This document shows, piece by piece, positions 53,113-62,170 of a stretch of DNA of 64,000 nt. The stretch is taken from positions 229,434 through 293,433 of the forward strand of contig NZ_QREG01000005.1 in assembly GCF_003386095.1 (NCBI RefSeq). Direction: 5' to 3'. Under the pieces are notes generated by a model. That model worked only from the letters and a program-made list of their open reading frames with translations. It did no database searches and was not told the origin of the DNA. The DNA is from Marinoscillum furvescens DSM 4134. GTDB lineage: Bacteria > Bacteroidota > Bacteroidia > Cytophagales > Cyclobacteriaceae. Within the stretch, counting starts at the first letter, position 1. Each line of letters opens with the position of its first letter. Both the position numbers and the translations under genes were made by a program.

Positions 53113-54159
53113 ATGAAAGAGCATTGGTTTTACTACTTCACCAAATATGGTAGTTGGCTTGGGTTGAAGTTTTTTTTCGGTGGAGTAAAACTCATAGGCA
53201 AAGAGAAAATTCCCGACGATGGAGCGCTGCTGTTTACGCCCAATCACCAGGGGGCATTCATGGATGCCATGCTGGTAGGGGCATACGCCAAAAAGCCAGT
53301 ATCCTTTCTTACCCGATCTGATGTATTCAACAAGTGGTCAACCCCTATACTGAATGCACTCAATATGATGCCCATCTATAGAATTCGTGATGGTATCAAG
53401 AGCTTGTCACAAAATGATCAGGTCTTTGAGACGTGTTTCAAAATGCTTTCAGAGGGCAAGTCCATTTTGATCTTTCCGGAGGGCAACCATGGCATAGAGT
53501 ACTACCTACGTCCACTGTCTAAAGGAACCGCGAGGCTTGCATTAGATGCGCGTGACAGGATAGATCCAAAAACAAAAGTGTATATCATTCCCACGGGGAT
53601 CAACTACTTTTCGCACTACCGTCCGCTGGCCAAGGTGCTCATCAAATATGGAGACCCCATTGAGCTGCAGGACTACATGGAGCTATACCGCGAGCACAAA
53701 CAAAAAGGGTACAATAAGCTCAGACAAGATCTTGCCGAAGCGATGAAAAGTACGCTGATTCTTCCTGAAGATGGGGAGGACTATGAGCAGAAACGCGACT
53801 GGATATTTCAGCCGAGACATGAGCACCTGTCTTTCGAAGAGCTCAAAGCCATGGGTGAGGGCACTCCGGGTGAGCCTCGTAAGCCTCGAAAAAAGGGCAT
53901 ACTTGCCAAAGTACTCATTGGGTTTATGTCCATCTTTAATTTACCTCCCATCTTAGGGGTAAGCAAGGTCATCAAAGGCATCAAAGACAAGGTGTTTTAT
54001 GTGTCCATCAAATACTTGCTGGGCTCGCTACTTCACATCCTGTGGTGGTCATTGATATTTGCCCTGGGTGTTATTTTTATAGGGTGGAAAGCAGGCCTCT
54101 TGCTTGCCGGCACAGCCATTCTTACTGCTTACGCACGGCAGTCGCTCATTAAGTTTTAG
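53113..54159 (+). CDS. Phospholipid/glycerol acyltransferase (PlsC-like)
   Basis: The ATG eight bases after the symporter stop gives a 348-residue protein. The acyltransferase motif I NHQGAFMDAML (H-x4-D) lies near residue 41-51, and motif III FPEGNHG follows (about 126-132). Acyl transfer to a lysophospholipid at the inner membrane is expected. The C-terminal ~100 residues add two hydrophobic segments (LLGSLLHILWWSLIFALGVIF, in part ILWWSLIFALGVIFIGW, and LLLAGTAILTAY), so it is a membrane-anchored version longer than the usual 240-250 residue PlsC. It converges on the MORN-like gene with a four-base overlap. Confidence 0.85.
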   Translation: MKEHWFYYFTKYGSWLGLKFFFGGVKLIGKEKIPDDGALLFTPNHQGAFMDAMLVGAYAKKPVSFLTRSDVFNKWSTPILNALNMMPIYRIRDGIKSLSQNDQVFETCFKMLSEGKSILIFPEGNHGIEYYLRPLSKGTARLALDARDRIDPKTKVYIIPTGINYFSHYRPLAKVLIKYGDPIELQDYMELYREHKQKGYNKLRQDLAEAMKSTLILPEDGEDYEQKRDWIFQPRHEHLSFEELKAMGEGTPGEPRKPRKKGILAKVLIGFMSIFNLPPILGVSKVIKGIKDKVFYVSIKYLLGSLLHILWWSLIFALGVIFIGWKAGLLLAGTAILTAYARQSLIKF

Positions 54160-55004
54160 TTGATGCTGGCCTGAAACTTCTTGCGGTCGTAGATGACATT
54201 GCCCTTGCGGTCCCACTCTTTGATGATGATCGGAGGGGTGTCATCAAATGGCTCTATGGGATATTTTACTTCGCGTTTTACTCGCCGGTTATCGTAGTAC
54301 TCCCTCCAGATGCCCACTTTGTGGTCAAACTTGTAGTGACCTACCGCAGCCAGGCCTCCATCGGGATAGTACGCAAAGTACTCGCCTTCTTTTTCTCCAA
54401 AGTGCACCGGGATCACCTCCCGTAATTTTTCGCGTTCAAAATCATAATAGGACAACAAAGACTCCTTTGGCCAGCCTTTCCAGTAGATCTCCTTGTCCTG
54501 GAGTATGTCATGCCTGTTGTAGCGCACCCATCTGCCGTGCTTCATGCCTTTGTAGAAATAGCCCTCTTCTAGCACTTGCTCACCTAGCAGTTTTTGGTAG
54601 TGGCCATGTAGCACTCCGGCATTTTTACGCTTGACCCGCAGTGAATTGACAATCTTTTTCTTATCAAAATTATACCAGTAAAAATCTCGGGCATAAGGCT
54701 CAGGCCCCACGTAATCCTTGTCTTTTAGGTAAAAGAACAGCTCCACTACAGTACGCTCTCCAAATCCCTGCTTGGCGAACCCACGCTTGGTCTTGATGCC
54801 ATAGTAGATTTTCGGGTTTTTCTTTTTTTCTTTTTTCTTACCGTCATCATCTGCGGGGTCCAGCGATTCCTGTCCGTTTTCTTCCAGGTCTATCGTCAGT
54901 GGAGTTTCGTAGTTGACTTTAAAAAGGTCGTCTATAGTCTCTACCTCCTGTGCCGAAACCTGGAGTGTAAAAATAACAGCGCAAATGACAAGTATTCTTT
55001 TCAT
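54156..55004 (-). CDS. Secreted MORN/YwqK-like repeat protein
   Basis: The internal ATG chosen here gives a clear signal peptide (MKRILVICAVIFTLQVSAQ); an earlier in-frame ATG adds nine residues. After a Lys-rich stretch (DDGKKKEKKKNPK) the protein contains repeats of the MORN type: GVLHGHYQKLL, GYFYKGMKHGRWVRYN, EGEYFAYYPDGGLAAVGHY and KVGIWREYYDN. Such repeats bind lipids or proteins and are common in Bacteroidetes envelope proteins often labelled YwqK-like. No enzymatic motif. Function unknown. Confidence 0.75.
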   Translation of the reverse strand: MKRILVICAVIFTLQVSAQEVETIDDLFKVNYETPLTIDLEENGQESLDPADDDGKKKEKKKNPKIYYGIKTKRGFAKQGFGERTVVELFFYLKDKDYVGPEPYARDFYWYNFDKKKIVNSLRVKRKNAGVLHGHYQKLLGEQVLEEGYFYKGMKHGRWVRYNRHDILQDKEIYWKGWPKESLLSYYDFEREKLREVIPVHFGEKEGEYFAYYPDGGLAAVGHYKFDHKVGIWREYYDNRRVKREVKYPIEPFDDTPPIIIKEWDRKGNVIYDRKKFQASIN

Positions 55005-55139
55005 GAGTAGCATGTACATTTTAGGTCGCATGCATAGCTGATGGCCTGTGTATCGGAGGCTTTTATGGCTATGCTTTGGGCTTTCCTATTTGGAAGGTGT
55101 AACGATCAAACCTACAGAAAAATTTCGTGAGCTGGCACT

Positions 55140-56000
55140 TTAGTCGTGCACTTCTATCAGGTAACCGCAGCTAAATTGGCCATTTTCTTCTAACCTCACG
55201 ATGCCTTCCTTTTGGTCAAACTGCTGGTTGTGCAACTCATGATCCGCAAGCCCTTGCCAGGGCTCTATGCACACGAATGGCGACTCTTGATTTTTGGACC
55301 AAAGTCCTAGATACGGGAACTCCCCAAAGTGAAAGGTGAGCCACTTTTTCTGAGGGCTACAGAGACTTACCCGATCGGCATGCAGGTTTTTAAAAACCAG
55401 CGCATCTCTATCAAAAAGGTCTTTTCTTATGGCAATTTTACCATCAGGAGCAGCTACCTCTTCAGTTTCACCTGTAAAGTGTGCCCCTTCGATAATGTGT
55501 GTGGTCAGCTGCTCAGCGTTGTTAAATTCAAACCAATAATCCGTCCGAGACTCATCCGCCGTGAGCGGACAATTAAATGCTGGGTGACCCCCAATAGAGA
55601 AATACATGTCTTGATCACCCCTATTTTCTACAGTATAGGTCACGCGCAGACCGGAGCCTTCCAAACGGTAGCTGATGGAAAGTAGAAAGTCAAACGGATA
55701 TTTTTTGTGCGTCTCAGTGGAAGATTTTAGTGAAAACACCGCCTCATCACCGGTATGAGTATCCAGCTCAAATTCCATATCTCGAGCAAACCCATGCTGG
55801 GTCATTTCATATGTTTTCCCCCGATACTTCATGGCGTCCTTTACCAGCTTACCGACTATCGGAAACAATACCGGAGCGTGTCTCCCCCAAAATTTCGGAT
55901 TGGCTTGCCAGAGGTATTCCAGTCCATTCTTTTTGATGCTGGTTAGTTCAGCTCCTTTGGCTTTAAACGATACAGTTAAGTGCTTGTTGGCTATTTTCAT
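55140..56000 (-). CDS. Aldose 1-epimerase / galactose mutarotase-like protein
   Basis: A 286-residue cytoplasmic protein of the mutarotase beta-sandwich fold. Family features: GAELTSIKKNGLEYLWQANP at residues 14-33, PVLFPIVGKL at 43-52, a sugar-binding HGFARDMEF and a GGHPAFNCPL segment with the expected His. The YeaD/LacX-like branch handles hexose-6-phosphates or free sugars; the specificity is open. No catalytic Glu was pinned down. An intrinsic terminator-like hairpin precedes its start, so it has its own promoter close to the start codon. Confidence 0.85.
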   Translation of the reverse strand: MKIANKHLTVSFKAKGAELTSIKKNGLEYLWQANPKFWGRHAPVLFPIVGKLVKDAMKYRGKTYEMTQHGFARDMEFELDTHTGDEAVFSLKSSTETHKKYPFDFLLSISYRLEGSGLRVTYTVENRGDQDMYFSIGGHPAFNCPLTADESRTDYWFEFNNAEQLTTHIIEGAHFTGETEEVAAPDGKIAIRKDLFDRDALVFKNLHADRVSLCSPQKKWLTFHFGEFPYLGLWSKNQESPFVCIEPWQGLADHELHNQQFDQKEGIVRLEENGQFSCGYLIEVHD

Positions 56001-56073
56001 AGAGCGCTAAAAATAGCGAATGCATGGGAAAAGAAGTACAATTAAGGGGAGAAAGGAAAGTGCAGTAGGGAAT

Positions 56074-56109
56074 TAAAAAAAACCAATGCATGGCACACAG
56101 GCCATGCAT
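56074..56109 (-). terminator. Strong intrinsic terminator with no gene directly before it
   Basis: Perfect arms ATGCATGGC (56086-56094) and GCCATGCAT (56101-56109) with a six-base loop. On the - strand this is followed by GG and eight T. It points away from the htpG terminator at 56305-56340, leaving about 195 bases between the two. Confidence 0.8.
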
Positions 56110-56304
56110 CTGGGGTTTAGCTATTCAAAAAGTAGTAGTAGAATTAGGTTAACTTTTTCACTTGTCTTAGCTGTAATACCTTGTAAACTATTCTTTGAAT
56201 GGAAGTAATGCAATAGGTCGTTCCGAAATCAATGGATTATTTTGAAATCACTATTTTCATAGAATAATCTATTGTAAAATGACGAATTACACTTGGCGGA
56301 GCAT
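56110..56304 (-). other. 195-bp segment between two - strand terminators, possible small RNA
   Basis: No open frame of note on either strand. The htpG transcript should end at the right border, yet a second strong terminator lies at the left border in the same direction. Either the htpG message has a second, back-up terminator or a short RNA starts in this segment. No convincing promoter was identified. Confidence 0.35.
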
Positions 56305-56340
56305 AAAAAAAGCACAGACTCGTCAGCCTGTGCTTTTTTG
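56305..56340 (-). terminator. Intrinsic terminator of htpG
   Basis: Arms AAAAAAGCACAG (56306-56317) and CTGTGCTTTTTT (56328-56339) flanking a 10-base loop; T-runs occur on both strands. Confidence 0.85.
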
Positions 56341-56378
56341 GTAGTGTCTCCTCTTCTCAGAGGAGGTGTATAGCTATT

Positions 56379-58271
56379 TTACTTGGATGCCAGCTCTACG
56401 CTACGGTTGATGAAGTCTGTAAGCTTCTTACCGCTTAGCATGCCCTGAGATAGCAATGCCCAGTCGTATGCCTGCTTGGCCAGGGCTACCTGCTCGTCTT
56501 CACTCTCTGCTGCCACGATTTTCTTGGTGAATGCGTGGTTGGCATTCACTGCCACAGAGAGGTTGAGTGGCATTTCGCCAAACATCATTGGCCCGCCACC
56601 GCCTGTAGCCTGCATGTCTCGCATACGTCGGATAAATTCTGGAAGCGTGATCGTTACAGGCAGATCATCAGTAGCCATTGGCTCTACAGTAATGGTGTTT
56701 TTCTCATCATTTACTGCTTTTTTGAAAGCCTCGGTTACTTTGTTTTGCTCGTCCTCAGATAGTACAGATTCTTTCTTCTCGTCTTTATCGATGAGCTTGT
56801 CTATTACGTCCGAGTCTACGCGCTTGAGCGTTACTCCTTCGTACTTTTGCTCTACATGGTTGATGAAGTGGCTGTCTACCGGGCCATCGAGCACCAACAC
56901 GTTGTAGCTGCGTTTTTTGGCCGTCTCTATATAGCCGTGCTGCTGCTCCTCGTCTGTAGTGTAGAGGAAAACCACGCTCTTGTCTTTGTTGGTTTGATTA
57001 GCCTCCACAGCAGCTTTGTACTCGTCTATGTTGTAAAACTTGCCTTCAGTGCTTTTCAGCAAAGCATAGTCTTTGGCTTTCTCCTCAAATTTATCTTCTG
57101 AGATGATGCCGTATTTTACAAACACGCCTATGTCGCTCCACTTTTCTTCGTATGCCTTGCGGTCTTTTTTGAAAAGCTCTCCCAGCTTGTCCGCCACCTT
57201 TTTGGTGATGTAGCCATTGATTTTCTTCACGTTGCTGTCAGACTGCAAGTAGCTACGCGATACGTTAAGTGGGATGTCTGGTGAGTCGATCACACCATGG
57301 AGTAGCTGTAAGAAGTCAGGCACGATATCCTTCACTTCATCAGTGATAAACACCTGACGGCTGTAAAGCTGTATTTTGTTTTTCTGAAATTCGAAATCCT
57401 TTTTCAGCTTAGGGAAGTAAAGTATTCCGGTGAGGTTGAATGGATAGTCCACGTTGAGGTGGATCCAAAATAGAGGCTCCTCTGAAAATGGATAAAGCTC
57501 CTTGTAGAAGTCCAGGTAGTCCTGATCGGTGAGGTCGCTAGGTGACCTGGTCCAAAGTGGTGTAGGGTTGTTGATGATGTTGTCCACCTTGACAGTCTTC
57601 CACTTCTTCTTTCCATCTTTATCTTCTCCGTCTTCTTCTTGTTTTTCTTTCTCGCCGAATCGAATAGGGATTGGCAAAAACTTAGAATATTTATCGAGTA
57701 TGCCTTGAATTCTGTGGTCTTCTAAAAACTCCTCAGAGTCATCGGCGATTTTGAGTATGATGTCTGTACCACGCTCTTTTTTCTTACCGGGCTTGATCTC
57801 AAACTCAGTGTTGCCATCACATGACCAAATGGCAGGCTCTGCCCCTTCCTGGTATGACAAAGTGTGTATTTCTACATGCTTAGCTACCATAAAGGCAGAA
57901 TAGAACCCAAGACCAAAGTGACCGATGATCTGCTGATCTTCACCTTTGTCTTTGTATTTTTCTACGAATTCGGTAGCTCCGGAGAAGGCAATCTGGTTGA
58001 TGTATTTTTTGATCTCATCAGCAGTCATCCCGATACCACGGTCCGATATGGTGATGGTTTTTTTCTTTTTGTCCACCTTCACATCCACAATCAGCTCTCC
58101 GAGCTCACCTTTATACTCACCTAAAGAGGCCAGTCGCTTGATCTTTTGCGAAGCATCCACCGCATTGGACACCAGCTCACGTAGAAATATCTCGTGATCC
58201 GAGTAGAGAAACTTCTTGATGATCGGGAAGATATTCTCCGTGTGAATTGAAATAGTACCTTTCTCTTGCAT
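56379..58271 (-). CDS. htpG: Molecular chaperone HtpG (bacterial Hsp90)
   Basis: ATP-dependent cytoplasmic chaperone acting as a dimer in late protein folding. The GHKL ATPase domain is plain: FLRELVSNAVDASQKI (ATP/Mg Asn), ISDRGIGMTADEIKKYINQIAFSG, and GHFGLGFYSAFMVA lid motif. The middle domain follows after a Lys/Glu-rich stretch (about 205-225, shorter than a eukaryotic linker), with LNVSRSYLQSD bearing the conserved Arg. The C-terminal domain ends SVELASK. Length (630) is normal. A divergent toxin-antitoxin pair is upstream. Confidence 0.97.
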   Translation of the reverse strand: MQEKGTISIHTENIFPIIKKFLYSDHEIFLRELVSNAVDASQKIKRLASLGEYKGELGELIVDVKVDKKKKTITISDRGIGMTADEIKKYINQIAFSGATEFVEKYKDKGEDQQIIGHFGLGFYSAFMVAKHVEIHTLSYQEGAEPAIWSCDGNTEFEIKPGKKKERGTDIILKIADDSEEFLEDHRIQGILDKYSKFLPIPIRFGEKEKQEEDGEDKDGKKKWKTVKVDNIINNPTPLWTRSPSDLTDQDYLDFYKELYPFSEEPLFWIHLNVDYPFNLTGILYFPKLKKDFEFQKNKIQLYSRQVFITDEVKDIVPDFLQLLHGVIDSPDIPLNVSRSYLQSDSNVKKINGYITKKVADKLGELFKKDRKAYEEKWSDIGVFVKYGIISEDKFEEKAKDYALLKSTEGKFYNIDEYKAAVEANQTNKDKSVVFLYTTDEEQQHGYIETAKKRSYNVLVLDGPVDSHFINHVEQKYEGVTLKRVDSDVIDKLIDKDEKKESVLSEDEQNKVTEAFKKAVNDEKNTITVEPMATDDLPVTITLPEFIRRMRDMQATGGGGPMMFGEMPLNLSVAVNANHAFTKKIVAAESEDEQVALAKQAYDWALLSQGMLSGKKLTDFINRSVELASK

Positions 58272-58391
58272 ATCGTTGTTGAATTATGAAAACTCGTTTA
58301 TTTCGACTGCCTAAAAATCAAATACTATTCCAGAGACTAAATTCTGCCATCTTGTCAGAACTTTTCTTTCATTTTTGCTGTCATACTTGTA

Positions 58392-58423
58392 GTATTACTT
58401 TGGGTATTACCAAATGTAATACC
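58392..58423. promoter_or_regulatory. Operator-like repeats upstream of the ribbon-helix-helix/MazF pair
   Basis: GGTATTAC (58403-58410) and GTAATACC (58416-58423) form a perfect 8-bp inverted repeat around CAAAT. A third half-site, GTATTAC at 58392, lies exactly 12 bases before the second. This even 12-base spacing, ending 40 bases before the antitoxin start, suits cooperative binding of ribbon-helix-helix dimers in autoregulation. It may also affect divergent htpG transcription. Confidence 0.6.
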
Positions 58424-58463
58424 AGATTGAGTAATTTGAATATACTTTAATCGCTTTGATGCC

Positions 58464-58700
58464 ATGAAAACGATAAGTCTAAAGGTACCCGATGATGTGT
58501 ATGAGAAGATCGAAAGCTACCGAAAGCGCGAAAACATGAACCGCACCAGCTATGTAATGGAAGCTGTGGTGGCTTACAACCGCAAAATCGAACGTGATGA
58601 GCTTGCCAGGAAACTTCAGGCGGAGGCAAAAAACGACAGAAAGCTAAATCGTGAAATAATTGACGATTTCGATCACTTGTCGGATGAAGGGATTAAATAA
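58464..58700 (+). CDS. Ribbon-helix-helix antitoxin
   Basis: A 78-residue protein with the RHH pattern: strand KTISLKVPDDVYEKIESYRK followed by a helix and NRTSYVMEAVVAYN. The C-terminal 25 residues are charged and probably disordered (IDDFDHLSDEGIK), the part that would wrap around a MazF toxin. The toxin gene follows after eight bases, and an operator-like palindrome lies upstream. Antitoxin and auto-repressor by family and context. Confidence 0.85.
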   Translation: MKTISLKVPDDVYEKIESYRKRENMNRTSYVMEAVVAYNRKIERDELARKLQAEAKNDRKLNREIIDDFDHLSDEGIK

Positions 58701-58708
58701 TTGAGTAG

Positions 58709-59044
58709 ATGAGATTTGAAATATGGTTAGCCAATTTGAATCCTCATCGTGGCACTGAAGTAGGCAAAGTAAGACCAGTTTTAATCATACAAACCGATCT
58801 GCTTGGAGACTCTCTGGAGTCCACAATTATATGCCCACTTACCACCAGGCAAAGTAATTCGAAGATCACGAAGATTCATGTACCGCCTTGCGATGAAACA
58901 GGACTGGAAAATGACTCTTGGATCGTAATAGATCAAATCCGAGCCATAAATAACCGTAGGCTGATAAGTAAGCTCGGACAGCTTCCAGAGGAAATTGGAG
59001 ATCAGGTGAACTACTCCCTCAAAATCATTTTAGACCTTATCTGA
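58709..59044 (+). CDS. mazF: MazF/PemK-family endoribonuclease toxin
   Basis: A 111-residue toxin of the type II family that cleaves mRNA at short sequences. Conserved features: IWLANLNPHRGTEVGKVRPVLI (with the catalytic-region Arg), ICPLTT and the C-terminal SWIVIDQIRAINNRRL. Length is normal. It is the second gene of the toxin-antitoxin operon and its 3' end overlaps the convergent DUF4293 gene by eight bases. Target sequence unknown. Confidence 0.93.
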   Translation: MRFEIWLANLNPHRGTEVGKVRPVLIIQTDLLGDSLESTIICPLTTRQSNSKITKIHVPPCDETGLENDSWIVIDQIRAINNRRLISKLGQLPEEIGDQVNYSLKIILDLI

Positions 59045-59525
59045 TACGATCGGCGCTTTTTACCAGTTTGTCGTCTTTTCTGATAAATCGGTTGGCCAAA
59101 GAGTTGAATAGCAAAGCCGCTGCGATGATATAAAAACCAATCTGGAAGTTGCCAATGGTCGTAGGGTTGAGCATTTGGTCACCTTTCGTAGAATAGTAGT
59201 ACGCCATACCCAGGCAGCCACCCATCACCAGGCTATTGAGGGCACCTAGCTGTATTTGACGCAGGCGGTTTTTATATTGGAAAATTGAAAATAGTGCTAC
59301 GGCAGCAGCCAAAATGGCTAGTACAGAAATCCAAAATGTCTCCTTGGTGGCCATTACTGTTTTTTCTCCATTTTCATCAAAAGAAGAATATACCAGTTCG
59401 AAAGCATTGAGTACTACCAGCTCCTGAGCTTGCATGTCCACTTTTCCCCACATGGGTAAAAACAGGATAGAAATCATTATCAATGCTACCAAAAGAAGAA
59501 ATACAGATTGGATTCGCTGAATCAT
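59037..59525 (-). CDS. DUF4293 family membrane protein
   Basis: A 162-residue protein with four predicted membrane helices (about residues 5-25, 65-85, 93-112 and 125-145). MIQRIQSVFLLLVALIMISIL at the N-terminus and the IPxW-like FLPMWGK loop mark the DUF4293 family, restricted to Bacteroidetes and of unknown function. A start here is chosen over a longer reading frame because the extension overlaps truA and the divergent start is the usual arrangement. The start is 120 bases from truA. Confidence 0.85.
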   Translation of the reverse strand: MIQRIQSVFLLLVALIMISILFLPMWGKVDMQAQELVVLNAFELVYSSFDENGEKTVMATKETFWISVLAILAAAVALFSIFQYKNRLRQIQLGALNSLVMGGCLGMAYYYSTKGDQMLNPTTIGNFQIGFYIIAAALLFNSLANRFIRKDDKLVKSADRIR

Positions 59526-59645
59526 AGTTCGATTATTTTGTCCGCAAAATTGCGACAACCAATCCACAAAGCCAATCCAAAGAAAGTAATTCTTCCAAAC
59601 GACCAGTAGTAAGCTGACGTTGGTTTTTGACTTACTTTTGCGGCC

Positions 59646-60395
59646 ATGAGATACTTTCTGGACATAGCCTATAGAGGTACAGCTTTTCATGGCTGGCAGA
59701 TTCAGCCCAATGCTGTTACTGTTCAGGAGGAGATCCAGCGTGCCCTGAGTGTGATTTTTCAGCAGCCAATGGAGTGTGTGGGTAGCGGTAGAACGGACAC
59801 CGGTGTACACGCCACACATCAAATAGCTCATGTAGACTGGGAGTCGAAGCTGTCACAAGAAGATGTGCAGTACAAGCTCAATGGACTGCTTCCACCAGAA
59901 ATCGCGATCAATGAGGTAATGGCTGTAAAACCAGAAGCTCATGCACGGTTTGATGCTGAGAAGCGTACGTATCATTACCACATTCACAAGCACAAAGATC
60001 CATTTAGAAAAGGGCTCTCTTATCATTTTGGTAGATCGTTAGACATGGAAGCTATTGCCAGCGCTTGCGGCGTGATCGCAAGATGGAAAAACTTTCAAGC
60101 GTTTAGTAAGGTTCACACAGATGTCAACCATTTCGATTGCGATATCTTCCACATTGAGTGGAAAGAAACGAACGAAGGCTATGTTTTTTCCGTAAGTGCC
60201 AATAGGTTTTTGCGCGGTATGGTAAGGGCGATGGTAGGCACACTGCTAGATATTGGTCAGGGCCGGATGACGCTGGAGGCATTTGAAGATGCCCTGAAAA
60301 GCGGAGTGCGTTCCAATGTGGGTCGCGCGGCACCTCCCGAAGGATTGTATCTCACCGAAGTACTGTATCCAAAATCTGTATACTTAGACACCTAA
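59646..60395 (+). CDS. truA: tRNA pseudouridine(38-40) synthase TruA
   Basis: Isomerises uridines 38-40 in the anticodon stem-loop of many tRNAs. The 249-residue protein starts MRYFLDIAYRGTAFHGWQIQ, holds the catalytic Asp51 in GRTDTGVHA, and has FDAEKRTYHYHIH and MVRAMVGTLLDIG in the second half. Length is normal for the family. The ABC exporter gene follows after five bases, so the two are probably co-transcribed. Confidence 0.96.
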   Translation: MRYFLDIAYRGTAFHGWQIQPNAVTVQEEIQRALSVIFQQPMECVGSGRTDTGVHATHQIAHVDWESKLSQEDVQYKLNGLLPPEIAINEVMAVKPEAHARFDAEKRTYHYHIHKHKDPFRKGLSYHFGRSLDMEAIASACGVIARWKNFQAFSKVHTDVNHFDCDIFHIEWKETNEGYVFSVSANRFLRGMVRAMVGTLLDIGQGRMTLEAFEDALKSGVRSNVGRAAPPEGLYLTEVLYPKSVYLDT

Positions 60396-60400
60396 GCACC

Positions 60401-62170
60401 TTGGAGAAAGAAAAAAAGATTAGTGGCAACATCATGGACATGCAGATCCTTAGGAGGCTGTTTGTTTTTGCCAAACCTTATATCAAGCAATTTTATCTGG
60501 TGGTTTTTCTTACCATCGCATTAGCAGTATTGGTGCCCTTGCGGCCAAAGCTCATACAGCACACCATAGACAATGAAGTTGCTTTTGGAGATTACAATGG
60601 CTTGGTTTTTTGGATTGTTATCCTCCTGGTGCTGCTAGTAGTGCAGGCCGTGGTGCAGTATTTTCATACGTTTATGTCTGGCTGGCTGGGGCAGCACATC
60701 ATCAAAGACATTCGTGTAAAGCTCTTTCGTCATATTCAAAATCTGCGGCTCAAGTTTTTTGACAACACTCCCATCGGTAGGCTGGTCACTCGAAATGTAT
60801 CAGATATAGAGACCCTTTCAGAGGTTTTTAGTACCGGTATTGCAGGCATCATTGCAGATATATTACAGCTGCTCGTCATTCTTGGGTTTATGTTTGCGCT
60901 GAGCTGGAAACTCACCCTTGTCAGTTTGGCACTTCTTCCCATTTTGCTTTTTGCCACATACGTCTTTAAAGAGAAGGTAAAGGTCTCTTTCAATGAAGTG
61001 CGTACGGCAGTGTCTAACCTCAACTCTTTCGTGCAGGAGCATATCACAGGCATGAGTATTGTGCAGATTTTCAATGCGGAGAAAAGAGAATATGCCAAGT
61101 TTAAGGAAATCAACAAAGAGCACCGCACGGCCAATATTCGAGCGGTGTTCTACTATGCTACCTATTTTCCGGTAGCGGAAATCATTCAGGCGGGAGGCAT
61201 AGGGCTAATCATTTGGTATGGTGCAGGCAGTGTGATTCAGGAGCAGCTTACGCTCGGGGTGCTCATTGCCTTTATCATGTATATTCAGATGTTTTTTAGA
61301 CCTATTCGCATGATTGCCGATAGGTTTAATACACTTCAGATGGGGATAGTGGCATCCAATCGCATCCTGGACCTAATGGATAGTGACGAGCATATCCCGG
61401 ATGAAGGTGACTATGCACCAGCATCCATCGAAGGGGCAGTGAAGTTTGAAAACGTTTGGTTTGCCTACAATGACGAAGACTGGGTGCTCAAAGACATCAA
61501 CTTTGAAGTGCAAAAAGGGGAGTCTCTGGCGCTGGTGGGCGCTACAGGTGCCGGTAAATCCTCTGTAATCAACCTGCTCACCAGGTTTTATGAAATCAAC
61601 AAAGGGACCATTCAGATCGATGGAGCGTCAATAGACCAGTTTAAGCTGGCCAATCTACGGGATCATATTGCCGTGGTGCTGCAGGATGTATTTCTATTTA
61701 GCGATACTATTTACAATAACATAACTTTGCGAAATCCGAGCATCACACTCGAAAAGGTGAAAGAAGCCGCTGAGCTTGTGGGTGCACGAAGTTTTATCGA
61801 ACGGCTACCCGGAGGGTTTGAGTACAATGTAATGGAGCGAGGTGCCACTTTGTCTGTAGGGCAGCGCCAGCTGATCTCTTTTGTGCGAGCCATGGTATAC
61901 GATCCCAAAATCATCATTTTGGATGAAGCCACCAGTTCGGTGGATACTGAGACCGAGGAGCTGATCCAGGAGGCCATCCAAAAACTGATGAAAGGCCGAA
62001 CGTCTATCGTCATTGCACACCGGCTTTCTACTATCCAGAATGCAGACAAAATATTGGTATTGGACAAAGGAGAAATCAAAGAAGAAGGTACGCATGATGA
62101 CCTACTTGAATTAGATGGCTTTTATGCCCAACTTCACCAAATGCAATACAAAGAGGTAGCTACATCATGA
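60401..62170 (+). CDS. ABC exporter half-transporter
   Basis: A 589-residue exporter with six N-terminal transmembrane helices and an ATPase domain: Walker A GATGAGKSS, signature LSVGQRQLISFVRAM, Walker B IIILDEATSSVD, then AHRLST. The TTG start is preferred because the EKEKKISGNIMDMQILRRL stretch before the next ATG matches N-termini seen in Bacteroidetes homologues. It lies five bases after truA and overlaps a small membrane-anchored gene by four bases. The convergent ABC gene at the window end may be a heterodimer partner, but no substrate can be given. Confidence 0.9.
   Translation: MEKEKKISGNIMDMQILRRLFVFAKPYIKQFYLVVFLTIALAVLVPLRPKLIQHTIDNEVAFGDYNGLVFWIVILLVLLVVQAVVQYFHTFMSGWLGQHIIKDIRVKLFRHIQNLRLKFFDNTPIGRLVTRNVSDIETLSEVFSTGIAGIIADILQLLVILGFMFALSWKLTLVSLALLPILLFATYVFKEKVKVSFNEVRTAVSNLNSFVQEHITGMSIVQIFNAEKREYAKFKEINKEHRTANIRAVFYYATYFPVAEIIQAGGIGLIIWYGAGSVIQEQLTLGVLIAFIMYIQMFFRPIRMIADRFNTLQMGIVASNRILDLMDSDEHIPDEGDYAPASIEGAVKFENVWFAYNDEDWVLKDINFEVQKGESLALVGATGAGKSSVINLLTRFYEINKGTIQIDGASIDQFKLANLRDHIAVVLQDVFLFSDTIYNNITLRNPSITLEKVKEAAELVGARSFIERLPGGFEYNVMERGATLSVGQRQLISFVRAMVYDPKIIILDEATSSVDTETEELIQEAIQKLMKGRTSIVIAHRLSTIQNADKILVLDKGEIKEEGTHDDLLELDGFYAQLHQMQYKEVATS

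Noticed and set aside
59526-59831. N-terminal extension of the DUF4293 protein overlapping truA
   Set aside because: It runs antisense through the truA 5' end and is absent from the usual DUF4293 N-terminus (MIQRIQS).
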